Part shown: positions 52,881 through 61,793 of the stretch, in pieces
How the letters are laid out: each line of letters starts with the position of its first letter
Numbering within the stretch: the stretch's first letter is position 1
From: Maribacter_C sp947494565
GTDB lineage: Bacteria > Bacteroidota > Bacteroidia > Flavobacteriales > Flavobacteriaceae
DNA length: 64,000 nucleotides
Assembly (NCBI RefSeq): GCF_047345415.1
Contig: NZ_JBLFEP010000003.1
Location: forward strand, 558,001-622,000
Direction of reading: 5' to 3'
Made by a program: the position numbers and the translations under genes
Notes under the pieces: model-generated
Databases searched by the model: none
The model's input: the letters and a program-made list of their open reading frames with translations, nothing else
What the model was told of the DNA's origin: nothing

Positions 52881-53606
52881 ATGATAAAGCGATTGGGGGT
52901 TGTGTTCGCATTGGGTTTTCTATCGTTGGGTCTGCAGTGTATTGGCCAGACAAGTGAACAAAAACCAAAAGAGATATATACATATAAGAAGGGCGACCCC
53001 AATGGTATAGGAAAATGGTATATGGGTCGTGAGATCGCACATGTCATGGGTTTTCAAGGTATCGGTTGGTTGGAACGCCCCGAACGAGAGGCCGAGGAAA
53101 ACACCGCTACCTTACTACAGAATATGGGTATTTCGGAGGAGGATACGATTGCCGATATCGGCGCCGGTTCTGGCTATCATGTCTTTAAAATGGCGACTTT
53201 AGCCCGCAAAGGTCATATTTATGCTGTGGATATTCAAGATGAAATGTTGGAGGCCATCCAACAAAAGAAGAAAAAAATCGGGCTGCAAAACGTTACTACG
53301 GTAAAAGGAAGTGCGGAAAATATCAATTTACCCGAAAATTCCATCGATAAAATACTGATGGTCGATGTATATCACGAATTCGACTATCCAGCTGAGATAA
53401 TCGCTTCCATGAAAAAAGCCTTACGTCCAGAGGGCCGGATCTTCCTCATCGAATATCGTGGCGAAGACGACGCCGTGCCCATTAAAAGGGTACACAAAAT
53501 GACCGAAGAACAGGCGGTGCGCGAAATGGGTAGCGCAGGTTTCAAACTTCAGCGGAATATCGGAAACCTTCCATGGCAGCATTGCCTCATCTTCGTTAAA
53601 GAATAG
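52881..53606 (+). CDS. Exported class I SAM-dependent methyltransferase
   Basis: The 241-residue product begins with a signal peptide or short membrane anchor (LGVVFALGFLSLGLQCIGQ). After WYMGREIAHVMGFQG and WLERPEREAEE comes a complete methyltransferase fold: IADIGAGSGYHVFKMA, GHIYAVDIQDEMLEAI, VKGSAENINLPENSIDKILMVDVYHE and LRPEGRIFLIEY. LQCIGQ could be a lipobox. A SAM enzyme outside the cytosol is unusual, since SAM is not known there. It is the last gene of the run and precedes a terminator. Confidence 0.82.
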   Translation: MIKRLGVVFALGFLSLGLQCIGQTSEQKPKEIYTYKKGDPNGIGKWYMGREIAHVMGFQGIGWLERPEREAEENTATLLQNMGISEEDTIADIGAGSGYHVFKMATLARKGHIYAVDIQDEMLEAIQQKKKKIGLQNVTTVKGSAENINLPENSIDKILMVDVYHEFDYPAEIIASMKKALRPEGRIFLIEYRGEDDAVPIKRVHKMTEEQAVREMGSAGFKLQRNIGNLPWQHCLIFVKE

Positions 53607-53647
53607 AGAATTCCTTAATATTTTCCTGTTGAAATAGCGTATTCAAT

Positions 53648-53686
53648 AAAAAGCGGGGCTTCTAAAATCCGAACGCCCCACTTTTT
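53648..53686 (+). terminator. Rho-independent terminator
   Basis: AAAAAGCGGGGC pairs with GCCCCACTTTTT (one mismatch) across a 15-base loop, with a T-run at its end. It closes the exoprotein run. Confidence 0.8.
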
Positions 53687-53731
53687 CGTATTATACCTCG
53701 AAATATGATTAAAATTTACTTTTTTTGCCGA

Positions 53732-55681
53732 ATGATACCATTTCATAGAAAACGACTTGGGCTATTGGGATTCATCTTGTTTTCTTGTTTGACGAATTTC
53801 GGGCAAGAACGACAATCGTATGAAGGTCCTATGCAAGTTGGTCCTTATCTGGGTAAGGCGCAATACCAATATATTATCTCTGCCCAAGATACCTTGTTTG
53901 ACGGGGCATTTCAAGTGCAGCGCTCTAGCCTAGAGGCCCTTCTGGAAAAAGAGGACGCTTCTTTCTTGTTCAAAGGAAGTTTTGACAAGGGCGCACCAAC
54001 CGGTTCTTGGGGATTTCAGTTTGGAGAATTTCAAACGGATAGCCGTAGTGAAGTTATCGATTATGAATACCGGGTCTTGATCAGTGGAATACAGGAAGAA
54101 GGTACCGGTACACTGACTGATGGACGCCCCGATGGACCATGGAAGTACACCGTCAACCAAATCAAGGACTCTAAGATCCAAAATACGCTGTTCGCTAGCG
54201 CCCTTACCTTCGCGACGGGTATTCCACAACAAAACTTTCGAATTGAAAATCAGGAAGCGACCTTGGTCGGCCGTTTCCTAAGAAACGGGCTCGCACATGA
54301 TGAGTGGACCTCTTATACTATAAATGCCTTAGAAGATGTAGAAAGTTGGTTTTTTGAGGAAGGGGTTTTGCGACGAATGGTAGTAGTAAAGGATGGGAAA
54401 AGCCAAGAGGTAGAAGTCTTTACCACGGCATCCGATGAACAGAAGGTGATTCCATTATCCAATGGGTATCTGGAGGTTGTGCGCACTATGTTAAGGGCGA
54501 ACGGTACCTCGATGGCGTTACAGACGGGTATACCGGATTTACTGGCGGAAAACGAATCCTATTACCGCAAAATGGATACGGTGCTTTTGCAATTGGGGCC
54601 TTCGAATCTACGACCTAATTTTATGGTCAAGGTGCCCTATTTCCCTATGGACACGGCACAATTGGCCCAAGTAAAGACCATATCGGCCGACTTTCTAGCT
54701 GCAAAGGCCATTGGCAGTGCTTTGCTCAAGAACAGCCATCTCAATATTGTAAAACGTTCCGATAACGAAGCGCTGTATAATTACAATGCTGTTGCACTTA
54801 TCGACGAACGATTTTTAAAACCTCTTGAAAAATTCGTCTCCTATGCCGAGCAGGATATCCTGCAATATGTGGACCGGTCTAAATTCATAGAAACCCTGTG
54901 GCCCAATGGCAAACCAAGCCCTGAACTTCAAATCGTTGCCGATAGTTCCGGTACGACACGAACATTCGCCTTGGCCGACTTTAAGGCAGATGATTTTGAA
55001 GCAAATGATCTTACAAGTATCGGTAGACTAAGTGCTTATGCACGACGTGGTCTTGAACAGATCAAGGAGACACTTTCAGATCAATTGACCAATGAGGAGC
55101 GGCAACAACAGTTGAACGGGTTGGAAGAAGACCTCATAGCCCTGAATGAATCCTTGGTGCGGCAAATCGATTCAGCTTTGACAACGCTTCCAAAAGACTA
55201 TAAAGTCCCGATTCAAGAAATCAAAAGATTGGCCGATGCTTCTTTAAGTCAGTACGCCACTATGAAAAATGCCGATGAAAAATTGAGCTATGGCACTTCC
55301 TTGAAAACTTGCCTTGAGCAATTGACGCAATTGACCCAGACGCTTATAGCGCTCCCACAGCAAAAGGAAGAAATCGAAGTATTGTATCAAGATTCCATAT
55401 GGAATCCGTTTATGGCGACAGTGATGGACGAAGAAGTAAAAAGGCGAATCACTGCGGCCTATTTCAATGTTCTAGTACCGTACTTCCTGAGTCAAGTAAA
55501 AACCGAGCTCACTTGTGATACGGTTGAAAGATTGAACAATCAGATCATCCATACCAACCAGCGAATGCTTATTCTACGTGAGGAAGATACCCGAAAATTG
55601 GAACGCAAGCTACGTCGCGAAAAAGATGCTGGGGCGATTTTGGAATTACTTCATCGACAAACCACGGTCAAAGAAAAATAG
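53732..55681 (+). CDS. Large exported protein with MORN-like repeats
   Basis: The ATG at 53732 (MIPFHRKR) opens a signal peptide (to NFGQ) better than the one at 53705. About 649 residues follow. Residues ~20-220 hold MORN-like turns (SFDKGAPTGSWGFQFGEF, GTLTDGRPDGPWKYTVN, GRFLRNGLAHDEWTSYT). The rest is long, helical and charged (EQIKETLSDQLTNEERQQQLNGLEE, TVERLNNQII), probably coiled coil. No enzyme motif is seen. The DUF2490 gene starts 2 bp after its stop and the MORN gene follows, so the three are one operon. Confidence 0.65.
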   Translation: MIPFHRKRLGLLGFILFSCLTNFGQERQSYEGPMQVGPYLGKAQYQYIISAQDTLFDGAFQVQRSSLEALLEKEDASFLFKGSFDKGAPTGSWGFQFGEFQTDSRSEVIDYEYRVLISGIQEEGTGTLTDGRPDGPWKYTVNQIKDSKIQNTLFASALTFATGIPQQNFRIENQEATLVGRFLRNGLAHDEWTSYTINALEDVESWFFEEGVLRRMVVVKDGKSQEVEVFTTASDEQKVIPLSNGYLEVVRTMLRANGTSMALQTGIPDLLAENESYYRKMDTVLLQLGPSNLRPNFMVKVPYFPMDTAQLAQVKTISADFLAAKAIGSALLKNSHLNIVKRSDNEALYNYNAVALIDERFLKPLEKFVSYAEQDILQYVDRSKFIETLWPNGKPSPELQIVADSSGTTRTFALADFKADDFEANDLTSIGRLSAYARRGLEQIKETLSDQLTNEERQQQLNGLEEDLIALNESLVRQIDSALTTLPKDYKVPIQEIKRLADASLSQYATMKNADEKLSYGTSLKTCLEQLTQLTQTLIALPQQKEEIEVLYQDSIWNPFMATVMDEEVKRRITAAYFNVLVPYFLSQVKTELTCDTVERLNNQIIHTNQRMLILREEDTRKLERKLRREKDAGAILELLHRQTTVKEK

Positions 55682-55683
55682 AA

Positions 55684-56514
55684 ATGAGACACACGACTTC
55701 GATTTTTATTTGGCTTATGGCTTTCCTATGGATTTCTTGTGGAGGGGCCTACGGACAGGAGGAAGATAAGGAAGTACTTCCCCTACTGTCAAAATACAAA
55801 GATCCTTCCACTAAAGTTTGGTTCAACACCTATGGAAACATTCGGATCGGTAAACGATTTTTCTGGGACGCCCAAACCCATTTTCGCTTTCAAGAAACGG
55901 AGGATACTCCTTTCATTGGGCAAGTTGCACAGATATACAACCGTCATGCCATTGGCTATATCTATTCGAAAAAGACCAATTTCAGTCTCGGTGGGGTAGT
56001 GCGGATCAATTTCAATACCGATGAGGATTCTGTCGACCGGAACGTAGTTCCCGAATGGCGTATTTGGCACCAATATCAATTTGCGATGCCACTTTATACG
56101 GCCATGATCTATCATCGTATTCGCATTGAACATCGCTGGACGCAAGGTTTCGCCGAAAATAGTGAGTACATCTTCAGAAATCGGTGGCGGTATATGTTTC
56201 GTGCCAAAATTCCATTGAATGATCACAAATTGAGACCAAAAACACTCTATGTCTCCCCTGAAGCGGAATTGATCATGCAGAGCGGCAAGGCTGTTGTTGC
56301 CAGTCCGATGGAAGATTTGCGTCTAACGACTACCTTGGGGTATATTGCGACCCCACGCCTCACCTTTGCTGCCGGACTCATGTATTCGCAGGGTCAGGAC
56401 CTAAGTAATGGCGGTATTTACAAGCAAGGTTGGACCATGCGCTTCCACATGTACTTCTCTCCAGACTTTAGAAGGGTAAAAAATAAGCTTCCCGAAATCC
56501 ATTTGACCGATTAA
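55684..56514 (+). CDS. DUF2490-domain outer-membrane protein
   Basis: The 276-residue product has a signal peptide (to YGQE) with a possible lipobox (WISCGG). The strand-rich mature part reads VWFNTYGNIRIGKRFFWDAQTHFRF, YNRHAIGYIY, WRIWHQYQFAMPL, IRIEHRWTQGF, FRNRWRYMFRAKIP and FHMYFSPDFRR, as in DUF2490 barrels. It likely sits in the outer membrane. It lies between the two MORN-type proteins. Confidence 0.78.
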   Translation: MRHTTSIFIWLMAFLWISCGGAYGQEEDKEVLPLLSKYKDPSTKVWFNTYGNIRIGKRFFWDAQTHFRFQETEDTPFIGQVAQIYNRHAIGYIYSKKTNFSLGGVVRINFNTDEDSVDRNVVPEWRIWHQYQFAMPLYTAMIYHRIRIEHRWTQGFAENSEYIFRNRWRYMFRAKIPLNDHKLRPKTLYVSPEAELIMQSGKAVVASPMEDLRLTTTLGYIATPRLTFAAGLMYSQGQDLSNGGIYKQGWTMRFHMYFSPDFRRVKNKLPEIHLTD

Positions 56515-56547
56515 TTCGTATCTATCAACGAATTATCGAGCTTACAT

Positions 56548-57393
56548 ATGAAAACGAAAAATACACTACTCTATTTCGCTTTGGCCATTACCGCGGCCGG
56601 GGCACTATTTTTTCTAACAAAATCGACTAGATTACAGCAGCAGCTTACGGAATCGGAAGTAAAGCAGACGGAATTGACAGAGAAGGTCAGTGAATATGAA
56701 CAACTCACCGAAATCGACTCCATGTTGCTAAGCGGTGACTATGATACGGCTATCCGAAGCTATACGGCTTCCATGCAAACGCGCGAAGAAAACAAAATGG
56801 GAATACCATTGCGTATCGCCTTGGCGGAGAAATTACTGCATGACCAAATGGGAGCGGTATCCAGTAAATCCCATTTAGAATCTCGGATGGATAGTTTATC
56901 ACAGCAAAAATCGGCTACTCCCAAGGAAGTTAGAAAATACGACTCACTCAATTTCACTTTGGAAAAAACAAAGGTGCAACTAGCGCGACTAAAGCGTCAA
57001 ATGAACACGAAGTCGTTTGGTGAATACTTGAAATTCAAAAGTAAGAAGGGAAATCAATTGCACTACATAGGCCAAGTTAAAAATGGTAAGGCCAACGGGT
57101 ATGGTATCGCGCTATTGGATACGGGAAGTCGATACGAAGGTCAATGGCAGGACAATCAACGTCAAGGTGAAGGTACTTTTTATTGGCCTGATGGTGAGTA
57201 CTATGTAGGAGACTATGAAAACGACAAACGAAGCGGTTTTGGCACGTATTATTGGCCGAACGGTGAGAAGTATGCCGGGGAATGGAAAGAGGACAAGCGT
57301 AGTGGTTCTGGGCAATTCTTTGGAACCGATGGGGATATCATCGCAGGTGGGGAATGGAATGATGATAAACTGGTAGAGGTCAATAAGCGGTAA
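56548..57393 (+). CDS. Membrane-anchored coiled-coil protein with MORN repeats
   Basis: The 281-residue product starts with a signal anchor (LLYFALAITAAGALFFLT). A coiled coil (~25-150) follows. From ~172 there are five MORN repeats (YIGQVKNGKANGYG, YEGQWQDNQRQGEG, YVGDYENDKRSGFG, YAGEWKEDKRSGSG and a final GGEWNDDK). MORN repeats often bind lipids or proteins at membranes. It is the third gene of its operon. Confidence 0.8.
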   Translation: MKTKNTLLYFALAITAAGALFFLTKSTRLQQQLTESEVKQTELTEKVSEYEQLTEIDSMLLSGDYDTAIRSYTASMQTREENKMGIPLRIALAEKLLHDQMGAVSSKSHLESRMDSLSQQKSATPKEVRKYDSLNFTLEKTKVQLARLKRQMNTKSFGEYLKFKSKKGNQLHYIGQVKNGKANGYGIALLDTGSRYEGQWQDNQRQGEGTFYWPDGEYYVGDYENDKRSGFGTYYWPNGEKYAGEWKEDKRSGSGQFFGTDGDIIAGGEWNDDKLVEVNKR

Positions 57394-57456
57394 TATACGA
57401 TGTCATTGGGCTTCACTACTTGAAGGGACACAAATTAATGGAATTAAATTATAGAT

Positions 57457-57481
57457 AAGGAGACACGACTAGTGTCTCCTT
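57457..57481 (+). terminator. Terminator hairpin
   Basis: A perfect 10-bp stem (AAGGAGACAC with GTGTCTCCTT) with a five-base loop lies 64 bp after the MORN gene. A short T-rich stretch follows (CTTGTTTTC). It heads the 367-bp gap 57394-57760. Confidence 0.75.
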
Positions 57482-57551
57482 CTTGTTTTCAAAGCTTATT
57501 TACTGCCAAAACCCAACGATTATTACAGTTGTAGGTCTTTAATATGCTATA

Positions 57552-57698
57552 ATGAAAGGCAAATCTCGCATTACAACAAATAGTATTGGAGACTTACAAT
57601 ATTTTCATTCAAATGACATTATAGAAGAGATAGCTTTCAAAAAGAAGGGGGGAGTCACTACAATACCTCCTTATGAACCTTTTAAGCCGGTCACATGA
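57552..57698 (+). CDS. Possible small protein, 48 residues
   Basis: ATG at 57552 to TGA at 57696 gives a 48-residue product that starts MKGKSRITTNSIGD and ends PPYEPFKPVT. It is hydrophilic with no signal peptide. It is in the otherwise empty gap 57394-57760, on the same strand as the small gene at 57761. No family was recognised; it may not be translated. Confidence 0.3.
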   Translation: MKGKSRITTNSIGDLQYFHSNDIIEEIAFKKKGGVTTIPPYEPFKPVT

Positions 57699-57760
57699 AG
57701 GTGTTCAATTGCCTTTGTTAATGAACGTCCCGTTACATTTTAATACTAACCCGTAAAAAA

Positions 57761-57979
57761 ATGAAGCGTATGGATGCTCAAGCCGATATGATGGAAGCTC
57801 TCATGGCCAAAATAGAAATTAAAGGCACAATAGAGGAATTGCAAAGAATTTCCATTTTTCTGGAGAATAATTTCATTAAGTATTCCTTTACTGATAGTCC
57901 GGATACCAATGAACCCATAGGTGAATGGGAAGAACCTATTGATTGGCCAATTGACCATTTCCTTAGTGAGGTGGATTAG
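57761..57979 (+). CDS. Small acidic protein of unknown function
   Basis: The 72-residue product has a helical N-terminus (MDAQADMMEALMAKIEIKG) and an acidic, Trp- and Pro-rich end (IGEWEEPIDWPIDHFLSE). There is no signal peptide. It is bounded by non-coding DNA on both sides. No family was recognised. Confidence 0.45.
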   Translation: MKRMDAQADMMEALMAKIEIKGTIEELQRISIFLENNFIKYSFTDSPDTNEPIGEWEEPIDWPIDHFLSEVD

Positions 57980-58110
57980 CTTTGGTGCGGAAAATACATC
58001 CTAACAATTTTAGATCTCTTGTGTTACGTTCTGTTGAATAGACCAAAAACCAATGGTTTTTATTTAAAAATAAGCTTACTTTAGAATAGTATCATTTAAG
58101 TAAGAGCGCT

Positions 58111-59214
58111 TTGTCCTTTGATTGGTCTTCACTCATAATCTTCGGAGGTATTGTTAATGCCTTTATTTCCATTACACTATTGGTGATGAGAAGAAGAACT
58201 TATGGACATGGGATTTCCCTCTGGCTTTTTTTATTCCTGATGGCTGTAGCGCTCATCTTAATGGAGCGCATCATCCGGTTTTCGAACTTAGAGGCGGAGT
58301 ATCCCGAGCTTTTATTCGTGACCAGTCCGCTCTTTTTCTTTCTTCTTCCTTTGGTGTATTGTTTTCAGTTACGATTAACGGGTAGTTCGAAGTACTGGTA
58401 TCTTCATTTCATCCTTCCGCTTAGTATTTTGGTACTGCTTCTTCCAACGATTACCATGCCCAATACAGATAAGTTGGCCATGTACCACCAAGAGGGAATC
58501 AATGATCCCCCGATCCTAGTTTTGGGCTATCTCTTATTTGCGGCATACTATTCCGTAAAAACATTTATACTGAATAAAAAGCATAAAGTACAGCTATACA
58601 ATGAATATGCGACCAACGAGGTGGAATTACAGCTGTTTGCCAACAAACAGGTGTTCTTATCCAGTTTTTTTATCACCGCTATTCCCATTTCATTGGGGAT
58701 TCAGTATTTTGATTCGGATACGCTGATTGTAGATAAAATACTCTACATTCTTTTCTCTTTCATTCCTCATTTTATCCTTATCTCAGTACTGGCATTGCGA
58801 GATACCGGTTATATGATGGAATCAAAAATCGATAACACTCCTAAGAATGAAGTCGAAACAAGCCAACTCGTGCTGTTGACATCTGAATTAGGTCAGTTTA
58901 TGACGGAGAACAAACCTTATCTCAATCCTGGCTTGAAATTACAGATGTTAGCCGATGAAATCGGATGGAGTAGATCTCAACTTTCGATGGTAATCAATAA
59001 GGGGTTCGACAAGAATTTTTACGACTTTGTAAATGAGCATCGCCTAAAGACCGTCCTGGAAAAGGTGCATCAAGGGCTTCATGAAGAATATTCGTTGGAC
59101 TATATTGTGGGAGCCTGTGGTTTTAAGAACTATGTGTCATTTTATAGGATTTTCAAACGGTTACAAAAGACCTCTCCGAACGAATACTTAAAACAGTTGA
59201 AAAAGCACCATTAG
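58111..59214 (+). CDS. Membrane-bound AraC-family regulator (TTG start)
   Basis: The 367-residue product from the TTG at 58111 (no ATG before the first membrane helix) has about seven membrane segments over ~1-225 (LIIFGGIVNAFISITLLVM, ISLWLFLFLMAVALIL, FFFLLPLVYCF and so on). A linker and an AraC HTH domain follow (~260-367: PGLKLQMLADEIGWSRSQLSMVIN, then SLDYIVGACGFKNYVSFYRIFKR and TSPNEYLKQL). It may sense a membrane or small-molecule signal and act on nearby genes such as the serine hydrolase 85 bp downstream. Confidence 0.82.
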   Translation: MSFDWSSLIIFGGIVNAFISITLLVMRRRTYGHGISLWLFLFLMAVALILMERIIRFSNLEAEYPELLFVTSPLFFFLLPLVYCFQLRLTGSSKYWYLHFILPLSILVLLLPTITMPNTDKLAMYHQEGINDPPILVLGYLLFAAYYSVKTFILNKKHKVQLYNEYATNEVELQLFANKQVFLSSFFITAIPISLGIQYFDSDTLIVDKILYILFSFIPHFILISVLALRDTGYMMESKIDNTPKNEVETSQLVLLTSELGQFMTENKPYLNPGLKLQMLADEIGWSRSQLSMVINKGFDKNFYDFVNEHRLKTVLEKVHQGLHEEYSLDYIVGACGFKNYVSFYRIFKRLQKTSPNEYLKQLKKHH

Positions 59215-59269
59215 ATTACAGGGGATATCCTGCAATGTCTTCGGCAACCAAATTCCGGCGGGGTGTTCT

Positions 59270-59277
59270 TAGTTTTG
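59270..59277 (+). promoter_or_regulatory. Possible -7 box of the serine hydrolase gene
   Basis: TAGTTTTG fits TAnnTTTG, 22 bp before the ATG at 59300. No -33 element is clear, which would fit activation by the upstream AraC-type protein. Confidence 0.35.
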
Positions 59278-59299
59278 GACGTCATCAAACCGTACGTTC

Positions 59300-60481
59300 A
59301 TGCGAATAGCCATTTATGTTTTACTATCCACAATTGTACATAACCTCAATGCTCAGCAGATAAAGGAGCCTGTTTTAGAGAAAATAAAGATAAGGGCAAA
59401 AGAGACCCATTCCGATGCCGTTATCATCACGGAACGGGGAAAAACTATCTATAAAGACCATTTCGGCACCCCGGAAAAACCGATGTATATCGCTTCGGCA
59501 GGAAAGTCGTTAGTAAGTCTTGCCATTGGAAATCTCTTGTTGAACGGCCAATTGGATTCGCTCGATCAACCAGTGTACAGTTTGTTTCCGGAATGGCGAC
59601 AAGGGCAAAAGAAAATGATTACGCTTCGAATGCTGCTCAACCACACTTCCGGTTTACAAGACTATGCCAACGCCAGTATCGAACTGGAACCGCCACCAAC
59701 CTATAAAGTAAGCAATGTAATCGATTTGGCCTTGGCGGCAGAATTGACAAATTCACCGGGCAGTACCGTATTTTATAGCAATAAGGCCACCGCCTTGTTA
59801 GCAGGGGTGGTGGAAAAAGCTTCTGGGAAACGTTTTGATCATTTTTTTGTAGATACCTTTTTCAAGGCGTTGAATATTTCCGATTATAAATGGGTACAAG
59901 ATGAACAAGGGAATCCGACGACCCATGGTGCTTTCATCATAAAACCATCGGATCTTTTAAAATTTGGGCAGCTTGTATTGCAAAAGGGGGTCTATGATGG
60001 CAAACGGTTGGTCAGTGAAGATTGGATCGGGGAATCTTTGTCACAAGGGCAAGACTTCACTCCAATATGGGGCTTGTTATGGTGGCGCTTACCCAAATAT
60101 GAATATCGAATCATAGATAAGGAAATTTGGAACTCTTGGCTTGATGCAGGAGTGTCAAAAGACTTTTTAAAAAAAATTAGACCCTTGAAAGGGGTCTTAT
60201 ATGAAAATAAAATTGACTTTTATAACGCCTTGAATAGGGTTTTCGGTGATTCTTGGAACCAAATATTAAATCATGAACTGCCCGAATCGGTTACCTCGAG
60301 CAAAAGAATCTATAGTAAGGAGATTATAGCCTACTATGCACAAGGTTATCGCGGCAACTATCTGATAATAATTCCGGAGAAAGAGCTCGTCGCGGTTCGC
60401 TGCGCCGACCCATTGGATTTCAACTACAACACGGATACCTTTGAAGATTTCATCACTTTAGTGTCGGAAATGGTCAATTGA
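59300..60481 (+). CDS. Serine hydrolase, class C beta-lactamase family
   Basis: The 393-residue product has a signal peptide (to LNAQ). The nucleophile is Ser66 with Lys69 (IASAGKSLV), followed by RMLLNHTSGLQDY, the Tyr motif FYSNKATALLAGVVEKASGK, and HGAFIIKPSDLLKFGQLV. The KTG-like end is replaced by GYRGNYLIIIPEKELVAVR. Family members are esterases, D-amino-acid peptidases or penicillin-binding proteins; true beta-lactamase activity is less likely. Confidence 0.87.
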   Translation: MRIAIYVLLSTIVHNLNAQQIKEPVLEKIKIRAKETHSDAVIITERGKTIYKDHFGTPEKPMYIASAGKSLVSLAIGNLLLNGQLDSLDQPVYSLFPEWRQGQKKMITLRMLLNHTSGLQDYANASIELEPPPTYKVSNVIDLALAAELTNSPGSTVFYSNKATALLAGVVEKASGKRFDHFFVDTFFKALNISDYKWVQDEQGNPTTHGAFIIKPSDLLKFGQLVLQKGVYDGKRLVSEDWIGESLSQGQDFTPIWGLLWWRLPKYEYRIIDKEIWNSWLDAGVSKDFLKKIRPLKGVLYENKIDFYNALNRVFGDSWNQILNHELPESVTSSKRIYSKEIIAYYAQGYRGNYLIIIPEKELVAVRCADPLDFNYNTDTFEDFITLVSEMVN

Positions 60482-60704
60482 TCGATTTTGAGGTACTACC
60501 CCAAAATGAGCTATCCGTTTTAATCTTACCTTGGTCGAAAAGGCTATAGATCATAGGACGTTTTCCCGAATCAGACCTTTCAAGAAAACGTTTACGGGCA
60601 TAAAATGTACGTTAACGGTCAAAAGGAGGTTGTTTGGTTTCCTTATTTTATAAGCTAATCGGATATTAGTAATTTCACCTGAAATTGCTGTTGAATCATT
60701 ACGA

Positions 60705-61793
60705 ATGATCGATAAGGTCTTACATAGTAAAAACAGAATCTATTACCACATCCTTTTTTGGATGTGCTACGTTGCGCTATACACCTTGATGTGGGGTAGC
60801 TATGATGAGGATTATTGGGCACAATTTCAGCAATTGTTGTTTCTTCTGCCTTGGAAGATGATCCCTACCTATATTACGCTGTATTATTTAATGCCGAAGT
60901 TTTTATACCCCAAAAAAACGGTGCAGTACGTCATACTATCCATCATTTTGGCGGTCGCAATGGGGATGATGGACCGTTATATGGTCTGGACCTATATCTA
61001 CCACTGGTTTAGCCCTGAAAAAGAATATTGGAGAACTCCCATGTTGTACGTACCCAAGGTATTTAACTCCGTTGTAGCGGTATATACCCCTGTTTTTGTA
61101 GCAATGGCCATCAAGTTGCAGTTAACGTACTATCAAAAAGACAAGATCAACAAGGAACTGGAAAAGGAAAAAGCAGCCACCGAACTCAAGTTTTTAAAAG
61201 CACAGATCCATCCACATTTTTTATTCAATACCCTGAACAGTATTTATTCCCTTTCGTTATCACAATCCAAAAAGACCCCTGAGGTGGTCTTGGGCCTGTC
61301 AAAATTTCTTGATTATATGCTGTATGAATGTAATGAACGTTTTATTTCCATTGGAAAGGAATGGGAACAATTGATGAATTTAGTTGCCCTTGAACGTATT
61401 CGTTATGAAGAAGGACTCAGCATTGAGGTTTCGGAATCGATAGATAATACGGAGACCTTGATTCCATCGCTATTATTGTTACCTTTTGTGGAGAATGCAT
61501 TTAAACATGGCGCGGACAATGAAATCAATGATTCATGGATCACTATCGATATCAAATTGGTAAAAGACCATTTGGTGTTCATGGTGGAAAATAGTAAAAG
61601 TGCGGTTCAGGTCGAAGAAAGCCTTGATGCTGACAAGAATATCGGACTGACCAATGTAAAAAGACGGCTGGAGCTATTCTTCCCGGAAAAATATGAACTC
61701 AAGATACTGGAAGAAACAGATAGCTTTTTGGCAAAGTTGACCATCGATTTAAGTACTATATCGGAAGTAATGCGAAAAGAGAATGTCAAATAA
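60705..61793 (+). CDS. LytS-type sensor histidine kinase
   Basis: The 362-residue product has four membrane segments (~10-150). A coiled-coil hinge (KINKELEKEKAATELKFLKAQ) leads to the His-kinase box with His169 (IHPHFLFNTLNSIYSL). The ATP-binding part shows LIPSLLLLPFVENAFKHG (N-box) and NIGLTNVKRRLELFF. It phosphorylates the LytTR regulator encoded by the next gene, whose start overlaps its stop by 11 bases. Confidence 0.92.
   Translation: MIDKVLHSKNRIYYHILFWMCYVALYTLMWGSYDEDYWAQFQQLLFLLPWKMIPTYITLYYLMPKFLYPKKTVQYVILSIILAVAMGMMDRYMVWTYIYHWFSPEKEYWRTPMLYVPKVFNSVVAVYTPVFVAMAIKLQLTYYQKDKINKELEKEKAATELKFLKAQIHPHFLFNTLNSIYSLSLSQSKKTPEVVLGLSKFLDYMLYECNERFISIGKEWEQLMNLVALERIRYEEGLSIEVSESIDNTETLIPSLLLLPFVENAFKHGADNEINDSWITIDIKLVKDHLVFMVENSKSAVQVEESLDADKNIGLTNVKRRLELFFPEKYELKILEETDSFLAKLTIDLSTISEVMRKENVK

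Noticed and set aside
59300..60481. Antibiotic-resistance beta-lactamase
   Set aside because: SxxK and a YSN motif are present, but the KTG-like motif is not kept and the family is mostly esterases and peptidases.
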